Assembly: GCA_000727475.1 (NCBI GenBank) | Contig: KL647313.1 | Span: forward strand, 1,713,214-1,777,213 | Reading direction: 5' to 3' | Length of the DNA stretch: 64,000 nt | From: Sarcocystis neurona | Lineage: Eukaryota; Apicomplexa; Conoidasida; Eucoccidiorida; Sarcocystidae | In this document: positions 23,105 through 35,500 of the stretch, piece after piece | Position numbering within the stretch: position 1 is the first letter of the stretch | Layout of the letters: each line of letters starts with the position of its first letter | The notes under the pieces: model-generated | What the model was told of the DNA's origin: nothing | What the model saw: the letters and a program-made list of their open reading frames with translations, nothing else | Database searches by the model: none | Program-made: the position numbers and the translations under genes

Positions 23105-25083
23105 TGCGCCGTGTGTCTGCTGCCACTTCTCTCACACACAAGTCCAGCAGCTCAGCCAATCCCCCAAGAAATGTGCGTATGTGTCATTACACGTGACAAA
23201 AAACGTGTCTCCACAGAAAGGTGCAAGACTTTTTCTCCCCGCGTCTTCTTCTTTAGAGAGCTGCGACACATCCCCTGTCTTTGCAGACCGCAGATGAATC
23301 AGTCGCTCTCTACAAAATATACGCTGGAGCGAAGATATATATATATATATATACTCACGCGGAGGACCAGTCGCTGCCACACAGTCACAGACGCAGCCAC
23401 ACACGTAGCGCTACCTGCCACATACGCTACTATTTCTGCTTCCTCTCCCCCCACTTCGCCGTCCCTCTGCTTGTTTATACGTCTTTCAGGATCCACAGAT
23501 ATATACATGCGCATCCATCTATAGGCATATATTATACGCGTGGCTACCTATTTGTATGTATTACATGCATGGCCACCTATACATATATATATATATATAT
23601 ATATACGTCCGTAGACGTATACGTAGATTGGGCGCGTGGCTACCCATATACACTTGGAATGCGTTTGCAGCTAGCTGTAGATATAAATATATACATATGT
23701 AGGTCACGTGCGTGGGTACGAATATATATGTAGACCTATATACATGCGTGTGTAGTACATATTTGACTACACACGTGTGTGTGTTCTACAGGAACGCTAG
23801 GTACGTATACGTAAAAGAGAAGGAAAGAGTGAAGTGCGTGTCTCGCACTGCTTGGCGAATGATGCGGAAACAATAAAAAGACAGACGTCTGAGAAGTAGT
23901 TGATCACCCTACGTTCACACGCGACGGACGGACATTAAAAGCTCAAGACCGAGCGGCATTTTCGCCGTAAGAACCGAATAATAATGCACACAAAACACAC
24001 AGAAAGTCGATCCGCAGGAACCTACGACATTCTCCTGGCGTGTACATACACCACAAATTGACCAGCTTCTAAAAACACACATACGTATTTTTAAGGTTGT
24101 ACACCAGCACATGTACACAACACAGGAAGGTGTATTCATACGTATGTATATGTATTCAGAGAGAGAGAGGTACGCGTATCCAAGGAGAGAGAGTAATCCT
24201 TGTACTTACATGTATATTTTATTCACTCACAAATATATATATATATATGTAGACACAGTCATAAACACGTTCTGCACTTATACACATCCACGCATTCTAA
24301 TGTTGTCAAGTAAATCATCTGCGACACTCTACGGGATATCGGCGACCTAGTGGACGCAAAGAAATGCTGACTCTTCAACAAAAGCGGAAAGTATAAACTT
24401 CACAGATCTATACATAGATGTAAAATATATGTCTTTCCCTAGCTTTCCTGCCTTCTCTCCCTCTTCCTATATAAGTACGTAAATGTGGGTATTAGGCGGA
24501 CAAAAGGGCAGCACCGCCGGCAGATGTTTGTGTGAACAGTTGCTGCATTTCCTTGTGCCCTGGAAGACTCTTTTTCTTCTAAAAAAGTGTGCGGAGATGT
24601 TTTTGCGAAGATGTGGAAACGTTTCTGCGTCTTGACACAGGTCTTTATATCATAGACATCAAGACACTCGCGGCAATGCCAGATGTCAGGAATATCTTGT
24701 GAAAGGGGAAGATTCTCCGCATATGTAGAGAGACAAACAGAAAGAGAAACGTTGACCGCGTTGTTTTGATGAAGACGTGGTGAGAGGCGGCATCAAAAAA
24801 AAAGTGCGAAGATTACGTCGCAGCACTCCTGCTACTAATCCATAAGCAGAGGATGACGTCGGTGTTCATGTTTCTGTATACGTCTTCAAACGATTCTATC
24901 TATCTATATGTAGATCTATAATATATGTATATGCATACATATGTCCGGGTGTGGATATGGGTGTTTATGTGTGTGTGCGAGTGTGTGTGTGTATATATAT
25001 ATGTTTTCTTATCTATTTTCAGACGTCTCTCTCTCTATGGATCCTATGTGCATATATACATATGCGTGTGGAGACTCGTAGCA
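23105..25083. other. Intergenic sequence between the TerD-like gene and the next candidate
   Basis: The sequence upstream of the minus-strand start codon has no long simple repeats before 23340. (TA)n tracts then occur at 23337-23352, 23585-23605 and 24233-24248. From 23.8 to 24.9 kb it is unique with no ORF over 80 codons that looks coding. A promoter for the minus gene is expected here, but no specific element can be named. Confidence 0.4.
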
Positions 25084-25639
25084 AGGAAGCCTACACAGAG
25101 CAGCAGCAGACATCCGCAGCAAAAACACCGGCTTCACCAGCAAATAAGCACCGTAGTTGCGTTGAAGAAAGTGGCGGTATATTGCTGCACTCATCCCAGG
25201 TGCAGTGGCAACACCAGCGGCGACAAATTCGCAACAAATGCAGTGGCAGAATCCACTCTCATCTGTATGTGTTCATACTCTCTTTCTCTCTCTCTCTACC
25301 TACCTATATGTACATATATGTAGCAGTAACAGTTATAACAATAGATAGCTACAGCCTTATTTTTGCTCTCTCTATGCGTATATATATGTACATATATGTA
25401 GCATTATCAGTAATATCTATACATCGCTACCCCCTCCTTCTTGTCGCGTCTACACGCGAAGCGTAGTAGTAGCAGCAGCAGCGTGAACGAAGAAGGTGGG
25501 TGGCGGGGCCAGACAGCGCGAGCAGCAGTGTCGACGCTACTACTACACACGGTAGCACAGCACAGAGGCCAAGAACATCCGAAACAGACAGATAGAAATA
25601 TTCAGCAGGCCTCGCCCAGCAGAAGAAGGCGTATAACAG
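25084..25639 (+). other. Possible upstream exons of the Gln/Arg-rich gene
   Basis: A short block at about 25085-25199 (SKEAYTEQQQTSAAKTPASP, ending CAG|GTGCAG) and a CAG-containing block at 25460-25640 could be exons on the plus strand. They share sense-strand CAG polarity with the downstream frame, but no phase-consistent model was found. Confidence 0.22.
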
Positions 25640-26572
25640 TTGCTCAGCTGGGTCGTATCTCCTCCTCCACACGAAGAGAAGAGCGGCTACTACTTGCCCC
25701 GAAGAATAATCCTCGGCGGCCCCCGGCGACGGTGCGCGGCCGGCAGCAGCATCAGCAGAAGCAGCGGTACCGCTGCAGCAGCAGGACTAGCAGGATTTCA
25801 CGATCCACCAGAGGGTTTAAAAGAGAAGAGGAGGAGCCGAAGAAGAAGACCACGCAGCTTCCTTCAGGCAAGCCGTGAAGAAATCAAGAAAATCGATACT
25901 CAGTTCAACTCCCTTACTTCCACACCCAAGGGACGGCACAACAGCCATATACGTATCTCTCCTTGGATGCGTTTTGACGAGAAAGAAACGTGCGGCACGG
26001 CCGTCACACGGGTGAACGGGGTGGAAGAAAACGTCTCAAAGATGTCTGGCGGCCGCAGGAAGATCAAACAGGAAGCTCTGCAGGAGAAGACGCAGCAGCA
26101 GCAGCCGCAGCAGGAAGTCGCGCCGATGCAGCAGCAGGCGGTGGTGCAGCCAACCAACGGCTCGTCACGCGGCCGCACGCGACAGCAGCAGCAGCGGCGG
26201 ATCCAGCAGCAGCCGCAGCAGCACCACGAAGAAAGAAGACACGAGACTACGGCCCGGAACTTGAAAAGGTACAGAGCACATTCATCCACTTCCACAGGAC
26301 ATGAAGACCCCCGCTGCTGCTGTGGCTGCTGGCGGAAAAAAAAAACAAACACTCGCGGAGGGAGGCTGTCGTCTACATCTGTCTGTGTGGTGGATCTGGA
26401 CAAAATGAACATCATCAACACAGGAAGCTGGGCAGACAGACATGCGTTGCAGCTTCAGTGGGCTCCTGCGACACGTATGTGGGCAGGGGTACCTGGGTCA
26501 GACGCAACCTCTCTCAGTTTCTGTTTGTGTGCGTGTGTATGTCTCTCTCTCCAAGTACACACGCGTGTATAA
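25640..26572 (+). CDS. Hypothetical Gln/Arg-rich coding stretch
   Basis: A 310-codon open frame whose parts outside the CAG tracts look coding: SREEIKKIDTQFNSLTSTP, then RFDEKETCGTAVTRVNGVEE and KMSGGRRKIKQEALQEKTQ. These are followed by Gln-rich runs from CAG repeats and a C-terminal part with VVDLDKMNIINTGSWADRH. The sense strand carries CAG, as in other exons here. The ORF's first codon is not ATG, so the true start or upstream exons are unknown. The tail after about 26490 probably runs into an intron. No domain recognised. Confidence 0.35.
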   Translation: MLSWVVSPPPHEEKSGYYLPRRIILGGPRRRCAAGSSISRSSGTAAAAGLAGFHDPPEGLKEKRRSRRRRPRSFLQASREEIKKIDTQFNSLTSTPKGRHNSHIRISPWMRFDEKETCGTAVTRVNGVEENVSKMSGGRRKIKQEALQEKTQQQQPQQEVAPMQQQAVVQPTNGSSRGRTRQQQQRRIQQQPQQHHEERRHETTARNLKRYRAHSSTSTGHEDPRCCCGCWRKKKTNTRGGRLSSTSVCVVDLDKMNIINTGSWADRHALQLQWAPATRMWAGVPGSDATSLSFCLCACVCLSLQVHTRV

Positions 26573-29500
26573 CCAGTGCCCACGTTGAGGAGGAAGATGA
26601 GGAGAGAAGAAAGAAGAAGAGCAGAAACGGTCGAGAAAGCGCTGGCACAGGATGGCTTCATGACGAACAAGTCGCAGTCCCCTATACGCCACGTCAGCAG
26701 CTGCAGCCGAAGCAGTGCAGTTCACACACACATTTTCACTCTTTGATTGCCCTGCTCCTCGCCTCGCGGCACTCGCAGGCGGAAGAGGACCGTAGGAGGA
26801 GAACACGTGGTGGCAGGTAGAGGGACACAGCGACTGCTGCTTCTACTGCTGTATGGACCCCTTCCCGGGCTGCTGCAGTACCTCTACAGCGGTTCGAAAT
26901 GCTCGTGTTGCTGCTGTTTTGTTCGGGTTGCTGCCGTGGTGCTGCTGCTGTTCGGCTGCCCCCCTCTCGCTGTCTGCCGGTGGTGCTGCTGCAAATGTGC
27001 GTCATGCACCTGGCACGACTTCTGTTGCTCTACTACCCCCTTCCTGCGGCAGCAACACATTTTGCTAGCGTCTTAGCTCACAGTTCTCGTCACAAACCCC
27101 ACCCGCTACATAGATGCATATATGTATTTGTATGTATACATGTGCGTGAGAGATGTGTGAATGCTTCTACGCGCGTACGCTGGTATGCATCTGTATGAGT
27201 ATATAGATAGATGTGTAGGTGGGCACGTGTAGAACTTAGTGCCAGATACACAGCGACACTTACACGTCTCTCAGTATTCGTCTGCTCGAATATGCTCTAG
27301 TTTCAGCACGTATGTACGACAGAACGGAGGCATATAGATCTATATGTACCTGTGCATTTGTTGAACGATATATATCAATTACTACACGTATAGATGCGTA
27401 TAGGTGCGCTGACTTCCTTGCACACGGGTGCAGACAGATACACAGGGATACGTACATATGTGTATGCGTACGAATAGACACAAAGATCAACGCACTTATA
27501 TATATTTAGGTTGAGGCTGCCCCGCAGACTAGAACTTTAGGAAGCAGGATGCTTTGTATCTGCGCAGACACACGCGCAGTTGTGTGATAAAATCCCTTTC
27601 AAAGACGCTTCACAGAAGCAGATTCTATCTTGTACACCTCCAGGAGGAGCATGCGCTACTGCATGGTCCCGGCCGCTTCTATGATGAATATACGGCTGTG
27701 TTCACGTCCACAAATGCCCTACGTGTACACGCAAGTGTTGTCGTTTTGAAAGGACACCATATGAAGGGTGCTGTGTGACGCCTTGTCCTGTTTGTTGCAG
27801 TGGTGCTTTTTCGTCAGTCATGCCACAGATCGTATTCTATCACTAAATCTACGTACCTAAACGCAGTTTTACGTAGACATACGTACATGTGCCTATGTGT
27901 GCACCTGCACGTGTACAGGTAGTACGCTATCTATTCCTATATGCGTATAGTGGAAGTATACATACACGCGTGTGTGATGTTTCAAAGTAGCAGGCCTTCC
28001 ACATATATGCACACTAGATATTTATACGCGTACGTGATGTAAAGGGATATACAGATGGTTAGGCAAGGCCGTGCAAGCCAATGGTGTGGGTGCAGAGCAC
28101 CACCACGCAGGCGTCTTCGTAAAACATCGTCAGTGCTTTTTGTTGCATTTCTTGCTCACTCTCTAGTCTTGCCCTATGCGCTTTAAAAATCGGGCCTAGC
28201 AGTAGAGAGTGGCCTTGAGCAACATCAATTGACCGAGCCAGATCTCTACAAGTATCAAGGTGACACACGTCTGTATGCTCACAGCACTAGTAGGACAATA
28301 CGTCGCTGCCAGTTAATATTCAGGAATGCCAAGAGATTCCAAAGTGGTACCAGTTCATCCGCCTTTGCTTATATACATATATAGGTATATATAAATATAT
28401 ATATAGACCTCCGTGTACACACATTGACTCATATACTTAAATCTGTAGTTAGGGCGCACGCGCAGCAGCTGTATTTATATGTGGGCAGCCTAGGTTCTAA
28501 ATCTTCGCAGCCTTTTCTCTACAAGGAAGATGCAGAGAAAAGTCGACAGTTCACACTTGCGCTACGCATATCCATTTACGAAGGGTAGATGTGCTCATAG
28601 TTACTCCGACAGAGCGTTATCTATGGATCTTCTTCTCTCCCATGATGTGGTGTACTCATTGACATGGAGGTGGTCCTCTTTGGTAGGTGTGGGGACTATT
28701 CCCGTCTTCTTCGTCATAGTCGTCAGTCAAAAATCTATACTCATGTACGTAGAAGAAGGTCGGATGGATTCAACCAGGTACGTATTGATGTGTATACACG
28801 CGTGTGCGACGCCAGTGTATGCGCGACATATTGGCACAAGCAGACCACGACAATTATAACGTGTTGCTGGAAATAATACGTCAGCAGCAACAGAGGCTGC
28901 GGAGAATATTTCCTGCATTCTCGCATACACTTAAGATATGATCGAACAATACTACTTCAGGTCTCTGAAGACACAGAATCTACGCAGAGTCGCTCACGTT
29001 GTCCTTTCTACCTGTATTCGTGTATACAGATTCCCACATATACAGTCAATAGGCAGGCGTACAAAAGTATACATAAACATGCATACGAGTTTGCGTACGT
29101 ATATACATATATGTGTATACGTACGCATGTCTAGTGTAACGTCTTTTTTGCCATTACACACCGTCTCTGAACATACATGCTGACGTACGTATCTGTACAT
29201 CTATATACCTCGGTGGTTCTCCTTATATATGGATGTGCACATGTGTGTATCCATTTTTCCAGCTGATACAGTCTATGTGCGCGTATAGACGCACACGTGT
29301 GTGTGCGCATGTCTACACACCCGTGGTGACTCTCCACAGAGACATACATACATACAGGTATATATATATATGTGCAAACACAACAGACACGCGACTACAA
29401 AGGAGCGCGCATGTTTCTGAGCAGCTACGCAGAAAGGAAACATGCATACATAATTTGAGATGCAGACCTTACTAGATCTACACACCCATATACTTCTATA

Positions 29501-29640
29501 AACTTACGTTAACCTGGGTAGATATCAGTATTCCTCGAAGCTGTATACATTCAAGAATGGATACATTTAGGTCTATGTATCCATCTATTTCTTTCTCTTT
29601 CTCTCTCTCTATATATAGATGCACATATATACTTAAGCGG
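26573..29640. other. Mixed unique sequence; two weak coding-looking patches
   Basis: 26.75-27.08 kb is CTG-rich on the plus strand. From 27.1 to 29.6 kb the DNA is mostly unique with little (TA)n. Two frames look non-random: 27554-27778 plus, containing GRFYDEYTAVFTSTNALRV, and 28059-28268 minus, containing RLESEQEMQQKALTMFYEDA. Neither has a recognised family or convincing splice borders. They could be exons of unseen genes or decayed sequence. Confidence 0.3.
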
Positions 29641-29754
29641 GTAGGGCGTGTGCCCGGTGGGGAACTGCGCAGGATTATACCCGTGGTTTTCTTCGACGTA
29701 GAGGGCTGCTCGTGTCGCGTGTTTGCTAGTGGGGACGTCGGCGTGTCTGTTTAA
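29641..29754 (+). CDS. Candidate terminal exon on plus strand
   Basis: The frame reads VPGGELRRIIPVVFFDVEG and continues CSCRVFASGDVGVSV to TAA at 29752-29754. It overlaps by three bases the stop-side of the minus-strand candidate. An acceptor-like ACTTAAG precedes it at about 29636. Evidence is composition only. Confidence 0.22.
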   Translation, partial: VGRVPGGELRRIIPVVFFDVEGCSCRVFASGDVGVSV

Positions 29755-29930
29755 GATTTATCATCTAGATAGAAGATTTTCGCTTCGTCATAAAAGCCTT
29801 GGCCACATATGCTGCTGTTCCCATTCTTGTAAATAGGGATCTTCTGGGCGCAGAAGAAAACCGCGTGGGCTCTCCAAAAGCAGCGATACGTGGGAGTTGT
29901 GGATGGCGTCGTATACGCGTGCTGCTGCTG
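29751..29930 (-). CDS. Candidate terminal exon, unknown protein
   Basis: An open minus-strand frame ends with TAA at 29751. After a CAG run (sense strand) it reads TPTYRCFWRAHAVFFCAQK then GNSSICGQGFYDEAKIFYLD. Composition is complex and protein-like. The plus strand is also open here, so strand is uncertain. The upstream part is a CAG array and any further exons were not found. Confidence 0.35.
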   Translation of the reverse strand, partial: QQQHAYTTPSTTPTYRCFWRAHAVFFCAQKIPIYKNGNSSICGQGFYDEAKIFYLDDKS

Positions 29931-32298
29931 CTGCTGTTTTGCTCTTCTTACTACAGAGAGGCGAGCGCCGTCCTCCCTGCTGCTGCTGTTACCACGGGTG
30001 TTGCTGTGCCGCAGCTCTGTTTGGGAGGTAGGGTTGCTGCTGCTGTTGTTGATGCGCTGCTCCACAGCAGCTGCACCTGTGTGTGTGTGGGGGAAGGGTT
30101 GCTTGGGAAATCAAGGAGTTGGTGACGTGCTGGTGCCTCTCAGCAGCGGCTGCTCCTCCTGCTCGTGCTGCTACTGCTGCTACTATTGCGGAGACAGGGC
30201 TCTCGCTGCCACACAGCCAGCATCTGCATGTCTGTGTACGTGATTGTATAGTACATTGAGGACAGGCGGCTGTCTGTGCTGTAGCTGCGCCTGCCATGCT
30301 GCTTCTGGTGCTGCTCCTCCTCGTTTTCTTCTGTGCCGCTGCTGCTGCTGCTACGGCTGCTTCTGGTGTAGGAGTAGTAGTAGTAGTAGCCGGTGTTTTG
30401 CCCCCGGCGATGTTGACGAGGATTCGCTGCTGTCGTCGCGGCTGCAGGCGGGGGCCCAGCAGCAGCAGCTGCCGAGGCCGCAGCTAGTGGGAAGCAGCAG
30501 AAGCAGCCATCGCACTTCTAGCAGCCATGATGGGCAGCAGCAGCTTGTGTAGCCGTCGGTGAAAAACAGAAAGAGCGGTAGAAGCAGCAGATGCCAACAG
30601 GAGAAGCACCAGCAGCCTCCAGCGCTACGCCGCAGCAGATCGCAGTGCCGGGAAGTATATACTGGCGGGCGCAGCTGACACAGCAGCAGGGCACCAGCAG
30701 GAGCAACAACAACCAAAAGAAAAAGAGGCACACAGAGATAGCAGCAGTAGCAGAAGCGGCAGCAGGACCCAGGCTGGAGCAGCAGCAGCCGCATCCGGAG
30801 TCGCCGCAGCAGCAGCAGTTGTAGGCAGCACAGTCGGGCAGCCGAGCTGCAACGGGTCCGGCAGCGGACAGCAGCAACGGCAGCAGCGTCTCCCACCATG
30901 AACAACAGTAGCAGCAGCGGGAGCAGGCGCAGCGATGGCAGCAGCACCGGTCTTTCCGCAGCTGCAGCAGCAGCAGCAGCGTGTCAACAGCAATGTCAGC
31001 TTAATCGGCAACAGTGTATGTCCAACAGCAGTATTGGCAGCGGCTCCAGGAACCGGGACGTTGCTTCGTTAGTTGCTTTCTTCTAATTTTGAATAGAACT
31101 GCGTTCATGCAACTTCTCGCCCACCTACTGCTGCGTGTTTCTCTTTGGCGTATATATTTCCATATACTTCGTCGTTTTCGCTCTCTTCAACCCCCGTGCA
31201 TGTGCAGCGTCTGTGTCATGTTGCACAAGATATCCGTCCACTCCTTTGTTTAATTTGTATCCTTCCTTCCATCCTCCATCCCTGGGTTTTTCCCGAATAA
31301 GTTTACACCACCTTTCTTCCTGCTTCTTCGTCGCGCCTCTGCGTGCCTCGGGGTTCCCTCTACAAGCAGCAGCAGCGGCTGCTGCAGTAGCAACCCTAAC
31401 GACTGCGGAGGCCGTACAGAAGCGCCCGCGGCGAGACTCGACTTGAAGGCAGCAAAGCATGCGCAGCAGCACACGAAGGACAGCCAAAGCAACAGCTGCC
31501 GCCGGGAACAACAAGAATCCGGCGGCAGCAGCACGCATTTCCTGAAGCAGCGGCAGAAGTTACACAACAGCAGCAGTTACACAACAGCAGCAGTTACGCA
31601 ACAGCAGCAGTGACAAAGCAACAGGCATCGAGGGCAATGAGTGAACCAGTCTTCTTCAACAGGGGAGCAACGAAGAGCAACTGCGCGTTTGCCGTATGAA
31701 AAAGCCGTTGCTGTCATTTTGTCTTGCCTGCGCGTCAGCAGCAGCAACAGCAGCAGCCCACACCGCACCTAGCAGCGGCAGCAGCTGAAGGGGCAGCAGC
31801 TGAAAGAGCAGCCGCAGCAGCAGCAGCTGACAGAGAAGCAGCAGCAGGAGCTCACAGAGCGGCAGCAGCAACAGCTGAAACAGCAGCAGCAGCAGCAACT
31901 GACAGAGGAGCAGCAGCAGCAGCAGCTGAAATAGTATCAGCAGGGGCAGCGGCTGAGGGAGCAGCAATCCCAGGAGTCCGTAGGAGAGCAGTTGCACGGG
32001 CCGGCTGTGTAGTAGGAAGAGCCGCAGGCGCAGACGCAGCAGCGAGAGGAAGCATAGGCAGCAGTCCGGCTGCGCCTGCAACCGCGGTAGCAGTCATTCC
32101 CCTAGCAGGACCAGCAATGCCAGCGGGAGGAACAGCGGCAATAACGGCAGCAGCACTCGAGTAGTCGCAGCAGCAATAACAGCAGGTGGCACGCAGCAGC
32201 GACGGCAGCAGCAGCAGTGGAGCAGGTGTGCGGAGAGTTGCGTCAGGGGCTCAGTCCAAGCAGAGGGACTGCGGTGCTGCCGTCGCTTCGTCGCTGAG
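29931..32298. repeat. CTG then CAG triplet-rich region upstream of TAF6
   Basis: CTG-type repeats on the plus strand at 29920-30190 and 30295-30365 switch to CAG at 30450-31010. A unique patch follows at 31050-31370, then CAG/GCA repeats from 31370 to 32220, including an Ala-rich open frame at 31724-32164 without ATG support. The last block may be 5' untranslated sequence or an upstream exon of the TAF6 gene. An alternative minus-strand frame at 31125-31440 (contains EERWCKLIREKPRDGGWKEG) looks somewhat coding but is unsupported. Confidence 0.45.
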
Positions 32299-32568
32299 AT
32301 GAGGCCGGCTGCTGCAGCTCCTGCTGCTGCAGCAGAGGAGCAGGGTGAGGACCAGGAAGAAGATCTGCTACACCACTTCGAACAGCATGTGCATGCGATT
32401 GCATGCTCCTACGGATATTGCATGATCCAGGGTCCTCGCGGAACAGCAGCAGCGGCAGCGACAGATGGGGAAGGCGAAGGAGACGCCGCGCGGCCGCAGG
32501 TGCGGTCGCTCGTTTCTCCTGCTGCGGCGCATATCCTTGCTGTCTTGCTTCAGTTCCGCATTTCTCAA
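32299..32568 (+). CDS. TAF6: TAF6 exon 1 (start; first histone-fold helices)
   Basis: An ATG at 32299 opens 90 codons ending CAA|GTAAGC in phase 0. After an Ala/Glu start it reads LLHHFEQHVHAIACSYGY (TAF6: .V..IAES.GI) and, after a small Ala/Gly/Glu insertion, LVSPAAAHILAVLLQFRISQ (TAF6: LSDEAA..LA...EYRI). The insertion sits in the loop between helices 1 and 2. The start is the first Met upstream of the fold, and the DNA before it is a GCA array. Confidence 0.78.
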
Positions 32569-35500
32569 GTAAGCGTCAGGCGTCGCTTCGGCAGGAACTC
32601 TACAATATCTGCACCTCTTTTCCTTCATATATACACACACACATATACATGTATATATATATACAGCGAGAGATACGCTTGCAGAATTTCAAGCACATAC
32701 AGGAATGTTAAACTCGATATCTATACATATATATATATGTACACGTGCGCGTATACGAATGCACACACACATACATATATATATATATATACTGTCTCCG
32801 TCTCCGTCTCTGTGTGTGTCTCCCATTGCTGCGTAGAACGCAGCGGTAGGCAGTCATCCATACGGTCACCCGCATTAACAGAGGTACTACCCAACCCCAG
32901 CCTGCCCCTCCCCCCCCACACACACATACACGTGTCTACTATATACGTATATATCCATATATATATATATGTATATATATGCGCACGTGGATAGACATGC
33001 AAGCTTCACATATATATATATACACACGTGTGTACACGTATAAGAATCCTGTATACGTATATGTATAAAAATCATGAGTAGGTGTATATATGTATGCACA
33101 CACTGTGTCTAGGCGCTATCTACATCTATATCCGTATATATATATGTATACGTGTATATACATGCAGAGCAGCATATACATATATATGTATATACGTATG
33201 CATGTGCATATAGACATACGTGTGTATTTATACATACTCAGCTGTCTACAACAATATTTATAGGAGCATCGTATCTGTGTGTATATATCTACATCTGTAT
33301 GTATCCCCATATATATATATATAGGCATCATATATTCGTGTATATATATATATATATGTATATGTATATATATATGTATATATTTGTATATATAGATATG
33401 CGTGTAGAGACATGTATGTATAGATAATTGGTCCGGTGTACATGGGAGAAGCTCGGCCCGTGCCTCCATCAAATATCGTGATGTTATAGAGGGAAGTGTT
33501 ATTCCGCCAGAGAAATACATCCATCCGTTCCTGCTGCTGATACACGGCGATTTATCCGCATATTTACTCGAAGGAAGTCTCTCGCTTTCGTCCTGTTTTA
33601 GACAAGACTTACGGCTGTTCTCTCTCTGTATATACATATATACATATATATATACATATATATATACAGAGAGAGAGCAGCCCGGTATATGAAAGTGTTG
33701 CGTCTATACGCATATACGAACGTGTAGCGTAGGTCTACATGCATCTATACGTGTGTCTTTGTGGAGGGGGGAGGGGGGGCTATTATAGGGATATATATAT
33801 ATATATATATTCGAACCATACCATATAGATGTATATATGCTCACTGTATACATCTATGTGATGGAAAGATATATATGTATACATATATATATATATATAT
33901 TTACGTACAGAGAAGACAAGTGCTTGCATGTATATATCAAGAGATAGACATATATATATGTATATATTTACATAGAGAGAAAAGTGCATGCATGTGCGTA
34001 TGGAGGCATATATATATATATTTTTACATAGAGAGAAAAGTGCATGCATGTATATGGCTACGTCTCGATATATACGTGGGCGTATCAGTAGTGACACATA
34101 TATATTTACATGTATACGCACACAGGGACACAGACCCACGAGGAGAGACGTGTGTATTCAATTCTGTAGTATTTCGTTCACTATGTAAAAAGTATATATA
34201 TATATATATATTTGAAGGTCGGTAGTACGTGTATGAGTTTCGTGGGGGAGTACCATATACTCATGTATTTATATACGTGTAGATATACAATATATATTTG
34301 ATTCTCCATAAACCCTCCATATATATATATGTACACATGTCTATATGTGTATTTGGGTATGTAGAAAGCGTGTATGTATATACGCATATATTTTGATTCT
34401 GTAGGAAACATGTATATATACATGTATATGAGTGTGTAGTAAGCGTGTGCACATATGTATATGAGTATGTTACTAGACTGTATACATGTTTATATATATA
34501 TATATATATGAGTATGTAGTAAGAGTGTATATGTATATGTGCTTATATATATATGAGTACGTAGTGAGAGTGTATATATGCATATATATATATGTATATA
34601 TATATGATTATGTAGAGAGAGTGCATCTATGTACGTATATATATATGCGTATGTAGTAAGAGTGTATACGTATATACATAATATATATATATGTCAGAAG
34701 GTAAAATGTAAGCATGTGTGTAAGTGTCGCAGGTACATATGAAACGAGCGTGAGTATATATACACATTTGTGTGTATATATATGTATATATTGCTTCTGT
34801 TTGATCCTGTTGAAAGTGCCGTATATAAATATGCGGAGGCCGCATATCCGTAGGTCCCGAGTAAGAAGCGCGACGAACAGAAGGAGTAGTGTCCGTGGGT
34901 AAGAAAGGCTGTGCAAGGCTGTGCAACTTTTTTTTTAACGTCGAGACGAAGAAGCGAAGGGCAGATTGCGTGAAGCCGGAGACTTCCCTTTTGAAGTGAA
35001 ACGAGAAGGAGACGAAAAAAAGGGGCGGAAGCGACGTTCTCTGCAGTCTCGGGGCCGTCCTCGCGACCCGCGTTCGTCCCGTCTGCATGCATTCCTGGAG
35101 ATATACATATGTCTGTGCATGCACGTGGTCCTCCCTTTGTGGTGTTCGTCTCTCCTCCGTTTTCCCCGTCTTCGCTTTTGCTGCCATTCGCCCTTTTTGT
35201 GCGGGGGCCTACGTCGCTGTGTGCAGGTCGCGGAAGCCCCGCAAAAGAGCGTCGTATATATCTTCACACATATATATGTGTGACTCCATCTGTAGGTGGG
35301 TGTGTCTGTATGTGGCTGTATTAGGTGTTTATATTCATGTCTGGACGTGCAGCCCATGTCCTGGTTAAATATCCTCCTCTTCATATATGGACATATGGAT
35401 ACATGCGCATATATATGTGTGGGGGGGCTGCTGCGGGGTGGGTCTGCTATGTATGGTAGCTGCATGCATGCATAGTAGGGGTGTATTCGTTCATGAGAGA

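Noticed and set aside
31724..32164. 146-codon Ala-rich frame upstream of TAF6
   Set aside because: No ATG, no splice borders and entirely GCA/CAG-derived; kept as repeat or possible untranslated region only.
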